From positions 124,001 to 188,000 of the forward strand of contig NC_088954.1 in the NCBI RefSeq assembly GCF_010111755.1: DNA of 64,000 bases, read 5' to 3'. The notes below the pieces were generated by a model. The model worked only from the letters and a program-made list of their open reading frames with translations. It was not told the origin of the DNA and made no database searches. This document shows positions 27,730-37,065 of this stretch, piece after piece. Origin of the DNA: Nakaseomyces glabratus (lineage: Eukaryota; Ascomycota; Saccharomycetes; Saccharomycetales; Saccharomycetaceae). Within the stretch, counting starts at the first letter, position 1. Every line of letters begins with the position of its first letter. Both the position numbers and the translations under genes were made by a program.

Positions 27730-27921
27730 ATGGCTAACGATTGCAAATGTCCTAACGGTTGCTCCTGTCCAAACTGCGCCAACGGTGGCTGCCAGTGCGG
27801 TGACAAGTGCGAGTGCAAGAAGCAGAGCTGTCACGGCTGCGGTGAACAATGCAAGTGCGGTTCCCACGGTTCCAGCTGTCACGGTTCTTGTGGATGCGGT
27901 GACAAGTGTGAGTGCAAGTAA
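27730..27921 (+). CDS. MT-I: Copper metallothionein MT-I
   Basis: A 63-residue cysteine-rich protein with 18 cysteines in Cys-X-Cys and Cys-X-X-Cys arrangements and no aromatic residues. It binds Cu(I) in thiolate clusters and protects the cytosol from copper. I recognise the sequence as the C. glabrata MT-I. Internal similarity (CGDKCECK occurs twice) suggests growth by duplication. The promoter has three matches to the element used by the copper-sensing activator Amt1, plus a TATA box. It sits between MRL1 and OPY2, where S. cerevisiae has no metallothionein, so it is a lineage-specific placement. The 5' leader is A-rich and the ATG context (cacaATGG) is strong. Confidence 0.97.
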   Translation: MANDCKCPNGCSCPNCANGGCQCGDKCECKKQSCHGCGEQCKCGSHGSSCHGSCGCGDKCECK

Positions 27922-28347
27922 TTGCATTAACAACTAAAGCAAAATACTAGATAAATAATATAAAAAAACGACAAGAAAACACAACAAAACAGCACAAGTT
28001 GCGGTTTTCTATAACGATTAGATTCTATGCATTCACGATCGCTAATTTAGCAACATATTATACATAACTTTCACATACATTTACCCTCTAATAAAATTTC
28101 ACTTAATATAATATCCTACCCAAAAGCTATATTTAGAAACAGGTCGCTCACGATCCACGCTTCCACGACGAAAGGGCCCTTCTCTTTCTCTCACGCGTGA
28201 CTTGTACGGGTGATTTACTAGGCCCCCCCATGCAGCATTAAAAAAAAAATGCAATAGATAATTATATATAAGAATCAACAGCTCATCGCATGCTATTCGG
28301 TGATCCTGGAGTTCGCATTGAAGCAGAGGAGTCTACAGATATAAGTC
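27922..28347. other. MT-I 3' flank / OPY2 promoter
   Basis: AT-rich after MT-I, then a C7 tract at 28223-28229, an A9 run near 28240, a TATA-like element near 28263-28270 and a PAC-like CTCATCGC at 28282-28289, about 60 bp before the OPY2 ATG. Nothing else recognised. Confidence 0.5.
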
Positions 28348-29679
28348 ATGAGTTCTGTATCGCAGTCCGTGTCTATACCGCAGCCTTCACAGACGTACAG
28401 CCGGGGTGCTGACGGTTGTGTGGTGTGCCCCACTTCCGTGGCGTGTCCTACTTGCGCAGAGGACGAGAACTGTGTGCTCACGGCGCTGACCTGTGACACA
28501 TGCCCTTACACATACTGTGCGAAGAAGTCCAGTCTCGCGATCGGGAGTCTCTCCGGCGTGGACGCCAACGGTAACGCCCTGAATGCGACGAACAGCTCTG
28601 GGAGCTCGACGAACTCCCACAAGGGCCGTGTGAATATACCGGGGATCGTGTCCGGTAGTGTTGTCGGGTTCCTTGTGCTGGTGCTGGTGCTGGTGATAGT
28701 GTACTTCTGGAAGAGAAGGAAGCGGTTCGCCAGGGAGGGCAAGCTGCGTGCGTACAAGCTGAGCAGGGGCCGCAGGGGCCCCAACAGGGTCGGTGGTAAG
28801 AACAGCGGGGATGGCGAAGACGGCGAAGATGGTGCTGGAGGTGATGGGATCAAATGGGACTCCGACATTGAGAACGAGCTGGATGATGATGACCTAGACC
28901 TGGATATAGACGACGATGACGATGACGAAGATGACGACGACGACGAAGACGACGAAGACGATATCGATGACGGGGCGGGACCAAGACACCTGTATGCTGC
29001 CCAGCCTCATATGCGACAACGGCTGAAAGACATAGTGGAGGAAGGAGATGACATGAATGTGAGCGGTCCCGTGGGTCTAGATGCGCTGCGGAATGGTCAA
29101 ACAGTGGAGCAGTTCAGGCTGAGGCCCATGCGTCCGTTGAAGGCAGCGAGCGACGCACAGAGTATATACAGTAACAACACAGTGCACACGAAGGCGTCGT
29201 CGAATGTGTTGCCGATTGCTTATATTCCGGGTGTTACCATCAACCAGATGCAACCGCATGTGAAGCCTGGATATAGGCCGCACAGTCGTGCTGTGAGGGG
29301 CCGGCTGAACCACGACGACGTGCGCTCACACATCACATTGGGGTCGTCTATACTGGGTAGCGAGGACAACTTTGACCTCGAGTTTGACCATAGTGTCACT
29401 CCGGTTCCAGTGAAGCCGGAGATGGAGAAAGCGGAGAAGCCTGCCACGAACCTGACCACTGCGATACGTGCCAAGCCTCGGCTAATAACAATCGATGGCA
29501 AGGACCCACAAGACGCCAGTGAAGGTATGCCAGAAGAGACGCAAGATGTGCAAGTGCCAGAGCAGCACGATGATGTGCATAGCAGTGGGTCCAGCACGGA
29601 GAGTTTCACCATAGACCTGGACATATCACTGCCGGAAGACGAGTCGCCCTTTGGAGACCAGCACCAGATAGTTAACTAA
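28348..29679 (+). CDS. OPY2: HOG-pathway membrane anchor Opy2
   Basis: A 443-residue single-pass membrane protein resembling yeast Opy2 (360), which recruits Ste50 to the plasma membrane and links the Msb2/Hkr1 sensors to Ste11 in osmotic and filamentous signalling. The extracellular N-terminus has an eight-cysteine cluster (residues 24, 27, 33, 36, 42, 49, 52 and 57) typical of the family. A transmembrane helix at 98-120 is followed by a KRRKR stop-transfer. The cytosolic tail has a long Asp/Glu run (about 175-212). There is no cleavable signal peptide, as expected. Order before TKL1 matches YPR075C-YPR074C. The gene is GC-rich for this genome. The acidic run makes the tail longer than in S. 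cerevisiae. Confidence 0.9.
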   Translation: MSSVSQSVSIPQPSQTYSRGADGCVVCPTSVACPTCAEDENCVLTALTCDTCPYTYCAKKSSLAIGSLSGVDANGNALNATNSSGSSTNSHKGRVNIPGIVSGSVVGFLVLVLVLVIVYFWKRRKRFAREGKLRAYKLSRGRRGPNRVGGKNSGDGEDGEDGAGGDGIKWDSDIENELDDDDLDLDIDDDDDDEDDDDDEDDEDDIDDGAGPRHLYAAQPHMRQRLKDIVEEGDDMNVSGPVGLDALRNGQTVEQFRLRPMRPLKAASDAQSIYSNNTVHTKASSNVLPIAYIPGVTINQMQPHVKPGYRPHSRAVRGRLNHDDVRSHITLGSSILGSEDNFDLEFDHSVTPVPVKPEMEKAEKPATNLTTAIRAKPRLITIDGKDPQDASEGMPEETQDVQVPEQHDDVHSSGSSTESFTIDLDISLPEDESPFGDQHQIVN

Positions 29680-29806
29680 AAGCTGACACCTAGAGATCTC
29701 ACAGATTCTCGACCCATATAAAATACATATTCTCGATTATAACAATGGTTTACGTAATTCTTTCCTGGAACAGTACAGGAACATAATGGGGGGGGGATAG
29801 TGAAGC

Positions 29807-29847
29807 AAGATATAACACCGCTCTGTAACAGGGCGGTGTTATATCTT
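29807..29847. repeat. 41-nt near-perfect inverted repeat (hairpin)
   Basis: The outer arms AAGATATAACACCGC (29807-29821) and GCGGTGTTATATCTT (29833-29847) are perfectly complementary over 15 bp. Inside them T29822/G29832 can wobble and CTG/CAG pair around a TAA loop, giving a 19 bp stem. It lies about 130 bp past the OPY2 stop. A weaker hairpin with arms ATAAAAC/GTTTTAT at 29930-29957 shares its GGTGTT part. Function unknown: possible 3' end element, palindromic binding site or relic. Confidence 0.75.
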
Positions 29848-30237
29848 AACAAATTGTAAGCCCGCCTCCTCAGTCAACTACGCACAATAATAAAAATAGT
29901 TGCACAGAAATGAACGCACCGCACAGAAAATAAAACGCTAATAGCGCGGTGTTTTATCCCCAGAGACCGTGCGGCCGTTCACCGGGGAAAACCTTGCGGT
30001 GTTTTCAGAGCCTTTGGGAGACAAAACGCGGTCGGTGTGTCAGACAGAATCGGTGCTATGCCTACAGACGTACGAACTCTCGTACATCAGAACCACAGAA
30101 AATCCTGCTACTTGCGCACCCCCCCCCCTCCCCCTATACCACCTGCACAAGAGTGCACAGTAACAGCAGAGTGAGAGACACGAAAAGCAATACTTAGAAA
30201 CACCTGCAGCCACCCGTACCCACAACACTAATGACCC

Positions 30238-30450
30238 CCCCCTGTACAGTACCCCTTACATCACCACCCCTGATAAGTCCCCTATAACCCCTATTAGCAG
30301 CAAATCCCAAACCCAAAACCCAAATCCCAAACCCAAATCAATCGAACTACAAGCACTAACAAGCTACTAGCAAGCTACTAGCAAACTGCTTTCTCTGCTA
30401 AGCAAACTCTAAGCAAACTGCTATAGATGGCAAGACACAGATGGCATCCC
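30238..30450 (+). promoter_or_regulatory. Cluster of CCCCT stress-response elements upstream of TKL1
   Basis: CCCCT occurs at 30238, 30252, 30267, 30279, 30288 and 30446, all on the same strand; two more sit in the C-tract near 30125-30135. CCCCT/AGGGG is the Msn2/Msn4 core. The cluster lies about 310-520 bp upstream of the TKL1 ATG. Some copies are by-products of C-rich composition. Confidence 0.35.
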
Positions 30451-30760
30451 CTATAGTATGGATATCACTTTGTACAGTATGACACATCAGGTCTTCTGGG
30501 CCCTGCTTAATGAAAACCGGGTTCGAGGATGCGAGCAAGTGTGTACCTCCTATGCATTCTAATCAACTGCAATCGATTGAATTGATTCCAGTGGCCAATT
30601 GGGAAAATCTTTTGAGGGGGATCACAGAGATAAAAAAAATTTTGAAATCATATATATTGGGTGGTTTTCCCCTTGGGTAATCATTTTAATTCCTTTTCAA
30701 GGTTTGGGAAGTAGAAGAAAAAAAGACAAGCAAAACAAAATCACACAACACATAATCAAA

Positions 30761-32800
30761 ATGTCTTTCGGTGAAATTGATAAGCTAGCTGTTTCCACTA
30801 TCAGATTGCTATCTGTTGACCAAGTCTCCAAGGCTAACTCTGGTCACCCTGGTGCCCCATTGGGTATGGCTCCTGCTGCCCACGTCGTCTGGTCCCAGAT
30901 GAGAACCAACCCAAAGAACCCAGACTGGATCGCCAGAGACAGATTTGTGTTGTCTAACGGTCACGCCTGTGCTTTGCTGTACTCCATGTTGCACTTGACT
31001 GGCTTCGACTTCTCCATCGACGACTTGAAGAACTTCAGACAATTGAACTCCAGATGTCCAGGTCACCCTGAATTCGAGTTGCCAGGTGTCGAAGTCACCA
31101 CCGGTCCATTGGGTCAAGGTATCTCCAACGCTGTCGGTATGGCCATCGCCCAAGCCAACTTCGCCGCTACTTACAACAAGCCAGACTTCACCTTGTCTGA
31201 CTCTTACGTCTACACTTTCTTGGGTGACGGTTGTCTGCAAGAAGGTGTCTCTTCCGAAGCCTGCTCTTTGGCCGGTCACTTGAAGCTAGGTAACATCATT
31301 GCCATCTACGACGACAACAAGATCACCATCGATGGTAACACCACCGTCTCCTTCGATGAAGACGTCTGCAAGAGATACGAAGCCTACGGCTGGGAAGTCC
31401 TACACGTCGAGAACGGTAACGAGGACCTAAACGCCATCGCTCAAGCCGTCAACAAGGCTAAGCAATCCAAGGACAAGCCAACCTTGATCAAGATGACCAC
31501 CACCATCGGTTACGGTTCCCTAAACGCTGGCTCTCACTCCGTCCACGGTTCCCCATTGAAGGAAGACGACTTGAAGCAACTAAGAAAGAAGTTCGGTTTC
31601 GACCCAGAGAAGTCCTTCGTCGTCCCACAAGAAGTCTACGACTACTACCAAGCCAAGATCGCCACCCCAGGTGCCAAGGCTAACCAAGAATGGGACGCCA
31701 AGTTCGCCAAGTACCAACAAAAGTACCCAGAACAGGGTAAGGAATTGGCTAGAAGATTGGCCGGTGAATTGCCAGCTGGCTGGTGCTCTAAGTTGCCAAC
31801 TTACACTCCAGCTGACTCCGCCGTCGCTACCAGAAAGTTGTCCGAAATCGTCTTCCAAAGCATCTACGATGAATTGCCAGAAATGATCGGTGGTTCCGCT
31901 GACTTGACCCCATCCAACTTGACCAGATGGAAGGAGGCCGTCGACTTCCAACCACCATCCTCCGGCTTGGGTGACTACTCCGGTAGATACATCAGATACG
32001 GTATCAGAGAACACGGTATGGCCGCTATCATGAACGGTATCTCCGCCTTCGGTGCCAACTACAAGGCTTACGGTGGTACTTTCTTGAACTTCGTTTCCTA
32101 CGCCGCCGGTGCCGTCAGATTGTCCGCTCTATCCGGCCACCCAGTCATCTACGTTGCCACCCACGACTCCATCGGTGTCGGTGAGGATGGTCCAACCCAT
32201 CAACCTATCGAAACCTTGGCTCACTTCAGAGCTTTGCCAAACTTGCACGTCTGGAGACCAGCTGACGGTAACGAAACCTCCGCTGCTTACAAGGTCGCTT
32301 TGGAATCCAAGCACACCCCATCCGTCATTGCCCTATCCAGACAAAACTTGCCACAATTGGAAGGTTCCTCTGTTGAAAAGGCTCTAAAGGGTGGTTACGT
32401 CTTGAAGGAAGCCAACAACGCCGACATCACTTTGGTCTCTACCGGTTCCGAAGTTTACTTGACCGTTGACGCTGTCAAGGTCTTGGCTGCTAAGGGTATC
32501 ACCGCCCGTGTTGTCTCCTTGCCAGACTTCCTAGCCTTCGACCAACAACCAGAAGATTACAAGTTGTCCGTCCTACCAGACGGTGCTCCAGTCATGTCTG
32601 TCGAAGTCTTGTCCACCAAGAGTTGGGGTAAGTACGCTCACGAATCTTTCGGTATCGACAGATTCGGTGCTTCCGGTAAGGCACCAGAAGTTTACGACTA
32701 CTTCGGCTTCACTCCAGAAGGTATCGCTGAAAGAGCTGAAAAGGTCGTTAAGTTCTACCACGGCCAAAAGCTATCTTCTCCATTGAAGAAGGCTCTATAA
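30761..32800 (+). CDS. TKL1: Transketolase
   Basis: A 679-residue thiamine-diphosphate enzyme of the non-oxidative pentose phosphate pathway, moving two-carbon units between sugar phosphates. The open frame extends upstream to 30599, but the ATG at 30761 (MSFGEIDKLAVSTIRLL) follows an A-rich leader and gives a length matching yeast Tkl1 (680). Visible motifs are SGHPGAPLGMAP near 28-39, the TPP/Mg site GDGCLQEG with DDNKIT, and the transketolase motif GIREHGMAAIMNGI in the pyrimidine domain. Codon use is highly biased. Synteny with OPY2 and LTP1 favours TKL1 over TKL2. Stress-type CCCCT elements lie upstream. Confidence 0.97.
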   Translation: MSFGEIDKLAVSTIRLLSVDQVSKANSGHPGAPLGMAPAAHVVWSQMRTNPKNPDWIARDRFVLSNGHACALLYSMLHLTGFDFSIDDLKNFRQLNSRCPGHPEFELPGVEVTTGPLGQGISNAVGMAIAQANFAATYNKPDFTLSDSYVYTFLGDGCLQEGVSSEACSLAGHLKLGNIIAIYDDNKITIDGNTTVSFDEDVCKRYEAYGWEVLHVENGNEDLNAIAQAVNKAKQSKDKPTLIKMTTTIGYGSLNAGSHSVHGSPLKEDDLKQLRKKFGFDPEKSFVVPQEVYDYYQAKIATPGAKANQEWDAKFAKYQQKYPEQGKELARRLAGELPAGWCSKLPTYTPADSAVATRKLSEIVFQSIYDELPEMIGGSADLTPSNLTRWKEAVDFQPPSSGLGDYSGRYIRYGIREHGMAAIMNGISAFGANYKAYGGTFLNFVSYAAGAVRLSALSGHPVIYVATHDSIGVGEDGPTHQPIETLAHFRALPNLHVWRPADGNETSAAYKVALESKHTPSVIALSRQNLPQLEGSSVEKALKGGYVLKEANNADITLVSTGSEVYLTVDAVKVLAAKGITARVVSLPDFLAFDQQPEDYKLSVLPDGAPVMSVEVLSTKSWGKYAHESFGIDRFGASGKAPEVYDYFGFTPEGIAERAEKVVKFYHGQKLSSPLKKAL

Positions 32801-34349
32801 ATTTGACATGTTCTTTTTTAAGTTTTCAATATGAATTTGACGCGATTCCCTAGCCGAATAATTCAATATTTCATGATCAGAGTGTTCGCTGGGTAGAGGT
32901 GACTTAACGGTTGTAATATTTCGATGATACAGCGATCTATTTCTCAGGTTTTAAATGCAATTTCAAATTTTTTTTTTGAGATTCTTTAAAACAGTCTTCT
33001 TTTCACTCAAATTTACTTTATGTGCTTCGATACTGGCTTATCAAACACTGTAATTTGGTTTGATGTGTTGTTTGAATTATTCAAAATGTTGAAATAGAGC
33101 TGTTCATAGTAGTTTATAAAAGTTAGTTTCCTTTACGCAATCAAATTTCAATCTATTTAGTACTGATAACAAAAACATTTTCAAATTTATATATATCGTC
33201 CTTTTATAGTTTGTATTTTCTACTCTTTTTTCATCATACGGTTTTATAGCAGTAATTTCCACAAGAACAAATATACAATGTATTAAGTGCTACAGTTGTG
33301 TTTTTATACAAATGCCTTCTATTCACTATCGCAATGCAAAAAAACATGCATTACATGTAAATGGGGGATTATTAACTTTGGGTACACTGAAATCTGCCAG
33401 ATCCTAAATCGATCACTGCCATTGAGAAATGACAGCAACATAAAAAGACGAATTGCAAAGTGAACGCGAATTTGATGATATACAGAAACAACAACCAAAA
33501 ATTATCTCTTAAGACTAACCGAATCTTAAGCATGACCAGAGCTAAATATATAATGATTAAAATTTATACCTAAAATGTCCTCAAATTCAGGAACCAATAA
33601 AAAGTCATGAACAGTTTATCCACAAAACCTGACAATGAAATCGTCAATTGCGAAGAAAGAAAATGTCCTGCCCCACCCCCCCCAGCCCCACTAAGATTAC
33701 TCTGGCCTTATCTCTACTGTACATCAAATCAAGCAGCATTTCCTGGGCTAGTTTGAGCTAACATTTGCTGTCCCTTGCCCCTCGAGACATTTCTATATTT
33801 CTGCAATAAATTGTTGTCTTAATATCCAGCAATTGCTTTCATTAGTAGGGCACACCGGATTTAATGGATATACAAAAAATATGTGGGTCATGAATACTGG
33901 TAAAAGAAGATCAGTGCACGGCTAAAACAAGTACATACAAGACAGTTCTGTGCATTGTAATTCCCATTGAACTGAAGAACAATAGGAGCTGCTCTTGCTG
34001 TGATAATCGTTCTCCTTTTAGTATGCCATCGATGAGGTCAAACAATGCTGAAAGAAAAAACCGTGCGTTAATCCCTAGTCTTCCTCGAGAAAGTAATACC
34101 TCCAGATAATAGAGCCTTTCTTGAAGTCTGGGGAAGCCAAACCCTGGCACATTCGTATATATATCGGTTGTAGAAGTCGATGCCCATTTGATGGCCTCTT
34201 TGTAGCACTCGATGACATAATAAGCGTTTCTTTCAATTTTCAATTTGCAAACTGAAAAATACTTATAAGTAGAGCTTAAATTTAAGAGTCACCCATCTTT
34301 TCATTGAGAACAAGACAACTATAGTGTATACACCACAACAGACACAATC
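32801..34349. other. 1.5 kb region between TKL1 and LTP1
   Basis: The longest gene-free stretch in the window, mostly AT-rich, with a C-tract at 33676-33683. A minus-strand frame at 33911-34243 is open for 110 codons but has no ATG near its start; I found no consensus branch point or splice donor that would supply an upstream exon. I see no tRNA and no clear snoRNA boxes. It may hide an unrecognised small RNA. Confidence 0.5.
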
Positions 34350-34832
34350 ATGACAACAGATAAAAAGCTTTCAGTTGCATTCGTTTGCCTCGGAAATATC
34401 TGTAGATCGCCCATGGCAGAAGCTGTATTCAAACATACTGTTAAGGAGAACAATTTGGAAAGTCGATTTGAAAAGATTGACTCGTTTGGCACTGCTGGTT
34501 ACCACGTAGGAGAATCTCCAGACTCTAGATCTTCTTCTACATGCAGGTCTCATGGCGTGCCTGTTAATCACAGGGCTCAACAGATCAGAGCGCACCATTT
34601 CAATGAGTTTGACTACATCATTTGCATGGATGAGTCCAACTACAAGAGTCTAGAGAGGATAAAACCCAAGGGTTCCAGAGCACAGATATTTTTGTTTGGC
34701 AATTGGAACACTGACTCAAAGTTCAAGAAGATCGTGGATGATCCATACTATGGGGGTAAAGAAGGATTTGAATATAACTTTCAACAAGTAACTTATTTCA
34801 GTAATGAGTTTTTGAAACAGGAATTGGTTTAA
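34350..34832 (+). CDS. LTP1: Low-molecular-weight protein tyrosine phosphatase Ltp1
   Basis: A 160-residue cytosolic phosphatase (yeast Ltp1 is 161). The P-loop CLGNICRS places the nucleophile at Cys13 and the phosphate-binding Arg at 19; the general acid is Asp131 in the DDPYYGG motif. The family dephosphorylates phosphotyrosine and acyl phosphates in vitro; the physiological substrate in yeast is unclear. Order TKL1-LTP1-NOT5 matches YPR074C-YPR073C-YPR072W. The start is the first ATG after a short A-rich leader. Confidence 0.96.
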   Translation: MTTDKKLSVAFVCLGNICRSPMAEAVFKHTVKENNLESRFEKIDSFGTAGYHVGESPDSRSSSTCRSHGVPVNHRAQQIRAHHFNEFDYIICMDESNYKSLERIKPKGSRAQIFLFGNWNTDSKFKKIVDDPYYGGKEGFEYNFQQVTYFSNEFLKQELV

Positions 34833-35291
34833 ATAGAGGAATTGAGATCGAGTACTTTTTTTCCTCAGTGCTAGACTTACATTTTTATTACTATATCCTG
34901 AATGTTATGTTTTCATTATAGAACTTGATGCCCTTTGGCCAATAGTAAAACAAACTGACAGGATTAAAAAGGTACGCCTTAAAGAAATAGGCTCCATACG
35001 CACATACACGTATATGACTGGGTTTAGTGTATATACATATGATAGCTTTTGTCGGTCATATAAAAGTACGCTCACCATTGTTCCCATCACTAAATTATTA
35101 ATACTCATAGAGAAGAAAGATTAGAGCATCTTTTAAATACCGCTATAAGTTAGTTGAGAAATACAAATAATTTATATTTATAAACTATATTGGATATGAT
35201 TAATAGTTACAAGCTTTGGAAAGATTATGCAGGTGTTCTAAAATAAAACTATATTAAGTAATGCCTTTACAAGTGTAATGCTGTTGCAGTA
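34833..35291. other. Convergent region LTP1 / NOT5
   Basis: AT-rich 3' flanks of two convergent genes. Nothing further is seen. Confidence 0.6.
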
Positions 35292-36938
35292 TCAAAGCTT
35301 TTCAAAGTCTGCTTCGTTATAGACAAAATCGCTTCCGCAACGTCTTGATAGCCAACTCTTTTTAAAATCGAAATATCTCCATGATTCCTCTTCAGATTTA
35401 GTCATTCCGGGTGGTAGTTTTTCTATCTCCTTATAGTACCAACACCTGTCTTTCTTATTGAATTGCCAGTTTCTAATTTTTGCTAACTCTCTTGCAGCTA
35501 AAAATTGCTCATATGTACCTTGATAATGATAGAAAATAAAGAATAAAGTATCCAGGTCAAACATGTTGAAGATCTTAGCGAGCGATGTCCTGGAATATAT
35601 ATCTTCATGCTTGTTGTTTCTGCCCTCGGAACCATTCTGATGATTAGGTTGAGTTTGTTCGTAAAACGGATATACAAACCTTATAGGCTCGTTTGGGAAA
35701 AAAATTGAGGTAGGATGATGCTGAGAGAGTGGCTTTCGATATAAGCTTGGAGAGTCTGCATCCAAAGAATCTGGGCAATTCAACAATGAGGACTCCAGTT
35801 GCTGTATCATTGCAGGGGTCATATCTTCGATCGGTTGAAGTAAGTTTCTCTTTGATTCCAGCCAGTATTGGATCTCATCTTTAAACAGCGGGTTGTTCAT
35901 AGCTGTAGAGTTTAGTTGGATATCCTGTTGAAGAATTTCATTAATTTCTGCTGTTCTGTCTACTGGTTCCACGTAATCATCTTCCTTATCATCATCTTCA
36001 TCCTCATTATCATCACCTTCGTTATTCGATTGCTCGTCTTCTGCTTGTTTAGTTGGCTTATCTTCGGATTTAATAATTTCTTCAGGCTTGCTCTTATCCG
36101 CTTTTGTTTCTTGAGTATCAATGGTCTTTGTCTTGTCAGAAGATTCATTTTTGTTAGCATTGGCTGTTCCAGCCAATGGAGTAGGTGATCTCTTGGCAGC
36201 AGAACCTGAGATCTTTGAGCTCTTTTTCGTGGGAGATTTTTTTGGGGTGCTCTTGATGCTTTCCTCTTGCTGTGCAGCGATGGCGGCTTTGTTCAACTCG
36301 CATCCTATATCTTCGTATATTGTCTCGTACTCAATGAAATCTGGGTCGTCGTTGTTTTCGACATAGTATTTGATATCGTCATGGAACTCATTGAGCTTAT
36401 CTGGGTCTAGTTCGTTGTTTTGCAACAGCTTCAAGATGTTTTCCAAGTTCGCTATGTGGAATTCGTGTCTCTCTATCTGGTGCTCATTGTCTTCCTGTGC
36501 TTCCAGACTCTCCAGTTGCTTCGTCAATTCGTCGATACACTCGTGGATAAAGAGGGACTCGTCTCTCTTGCGCAGCTCGCGCGGGTCCTTGATGATATCC
36601 GGGTTGGTCAGCGCCTCCTTCGAGAACTGCTTCGTCTTCATCAGCTTCTCTATCTGCTTGAACTTCTCCATATCGTTCTCGATCAGCTTCCGCGTCTCCA
36701 TCAGCACCGTGTCCTTGTCCTTCACATCCTCTTTGCTCAACCACGTCTTCACCTGGTCCCGCTGCTTCTGCAGCTTCTTGATCTCCCGCTTCAAGTCCCC
36801 TTCCAGCTTCTCACGGTAGCTGATGTTCGAGGACTCAGTGCCTTGAAACTTCTCATATATAGAGTCGAACTCCTCCAGCCCTTCCTTCACTTTCTTCAAA
36901 AGCTTGTCAATCTCCTGCTGTAACTTCCTCTGCGACAT
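35292..36938 (-). CDS. NOT5: CCR4-NOT complex subunit Not5
   Basis: A 548-residue subunit of the CCR4-NOT deadenylation and translation-control complex (yeast Not5 is 560). The N-terminal helical NOT3/5 domain (MSQRKLQQEIDKLLKKVKEG, then long charged helices to about 235) binds the ribosome E-site in yeast. A low-complexity Lys/Ser/Glu/Asp linker with an acidic run lies at about 235-330. The C-terminal NOT box runs from about 400 to 548 (TSLAKIFNMFDLDTLFFIFY, then WYYKE). The 5' third is markedly GC-rich, unlike the rest of the gene. It is divergent from CYC8, sharing a 788 bp promoter region. Confidence 0.95.
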   Translation of the reverse strand: MSQRKLQQEIDKLLKKVKEGLEEFDSIYEKFQGTESSNISYREKLEGDLKREIKKLQKQRDQVKTWLSKEDVKDKDTVLMETRKLIENDMEKFKQIEKLMKTKQFSKEALTNPDIIKDPRELRKRDESLFIHECIDELTKQLESLEAQEDNEHQIERHEFHIANLENILKLLQNNELDPDKLNEFHDDIKYYVENNDDPDFIEYETIYEDIGCELNKAAIAAQQEESIKSTPKKSPTKKSSKISGSAAKRSPTPLAGTANANKNESSDKTKTIDTQETKADKSKPEEIIKSEDKPTKQAEDEQSNNEGDDNEDEDDDKEDDYVEPVDRTAEINEILQQDIQLNSTAMNNPLFKDEIQYWLESKRNLLQPIEDMTPAMIQQLESSLLNCPDSLDADSPSLYRKPLSQHHPTSIFFPNEPIRFVYPFYEQTQPNHQNGSEGRNNKHEDIYSRTSLAKIFNMFDLDTLFFIFYHYQGTYEQFLAARELAKIRNWQFNKKDRCWYYKEIEKLPPGMTKSEEESWRYFDFKKSWLSRRCGSDFVYNEADFEKL

Positions 36939-37065
36939 CGCTATTTTTCGATTACTTTACTTTTAACCACCACCCTTGCACTGAGAAATCCCTACGTAAA
37001 GAGCTTCACTACTTGTGCGTTTAATATCTGTATCTATGGACCAGTGTTGCTCAGCGCAATACCGA

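Larger units (their letters stand above)
29680..30760. other. OPY2 3' flank and long TKL1 promoter
   Basis: A 1.08 kb region full of short repeats: a 41-nt hairpin (29807-29847), three direct copies of GCGGTGTT (29833, 29946 and 29996) plus one inverted, G/C homopolymer tracts at 29788-29796, 30119-30134 and 30235-30242, a CCCAAA-type repeat near 30306-30340, a GCAAACT/AGCTACTA repeat near 30358-30422, and a run of CCCCT stress-type elements (30238-30450). A TATA-like ATATATATT lies near 30650. Confidence 0.6.

Noticed and set aside
30599..30760. 54-codon N-terminal extension of transketolase
   Set aside because: The extension is encoded by TATA- and A-rich leader DNA. The ATG at 30761 gives the conserved family length and start.
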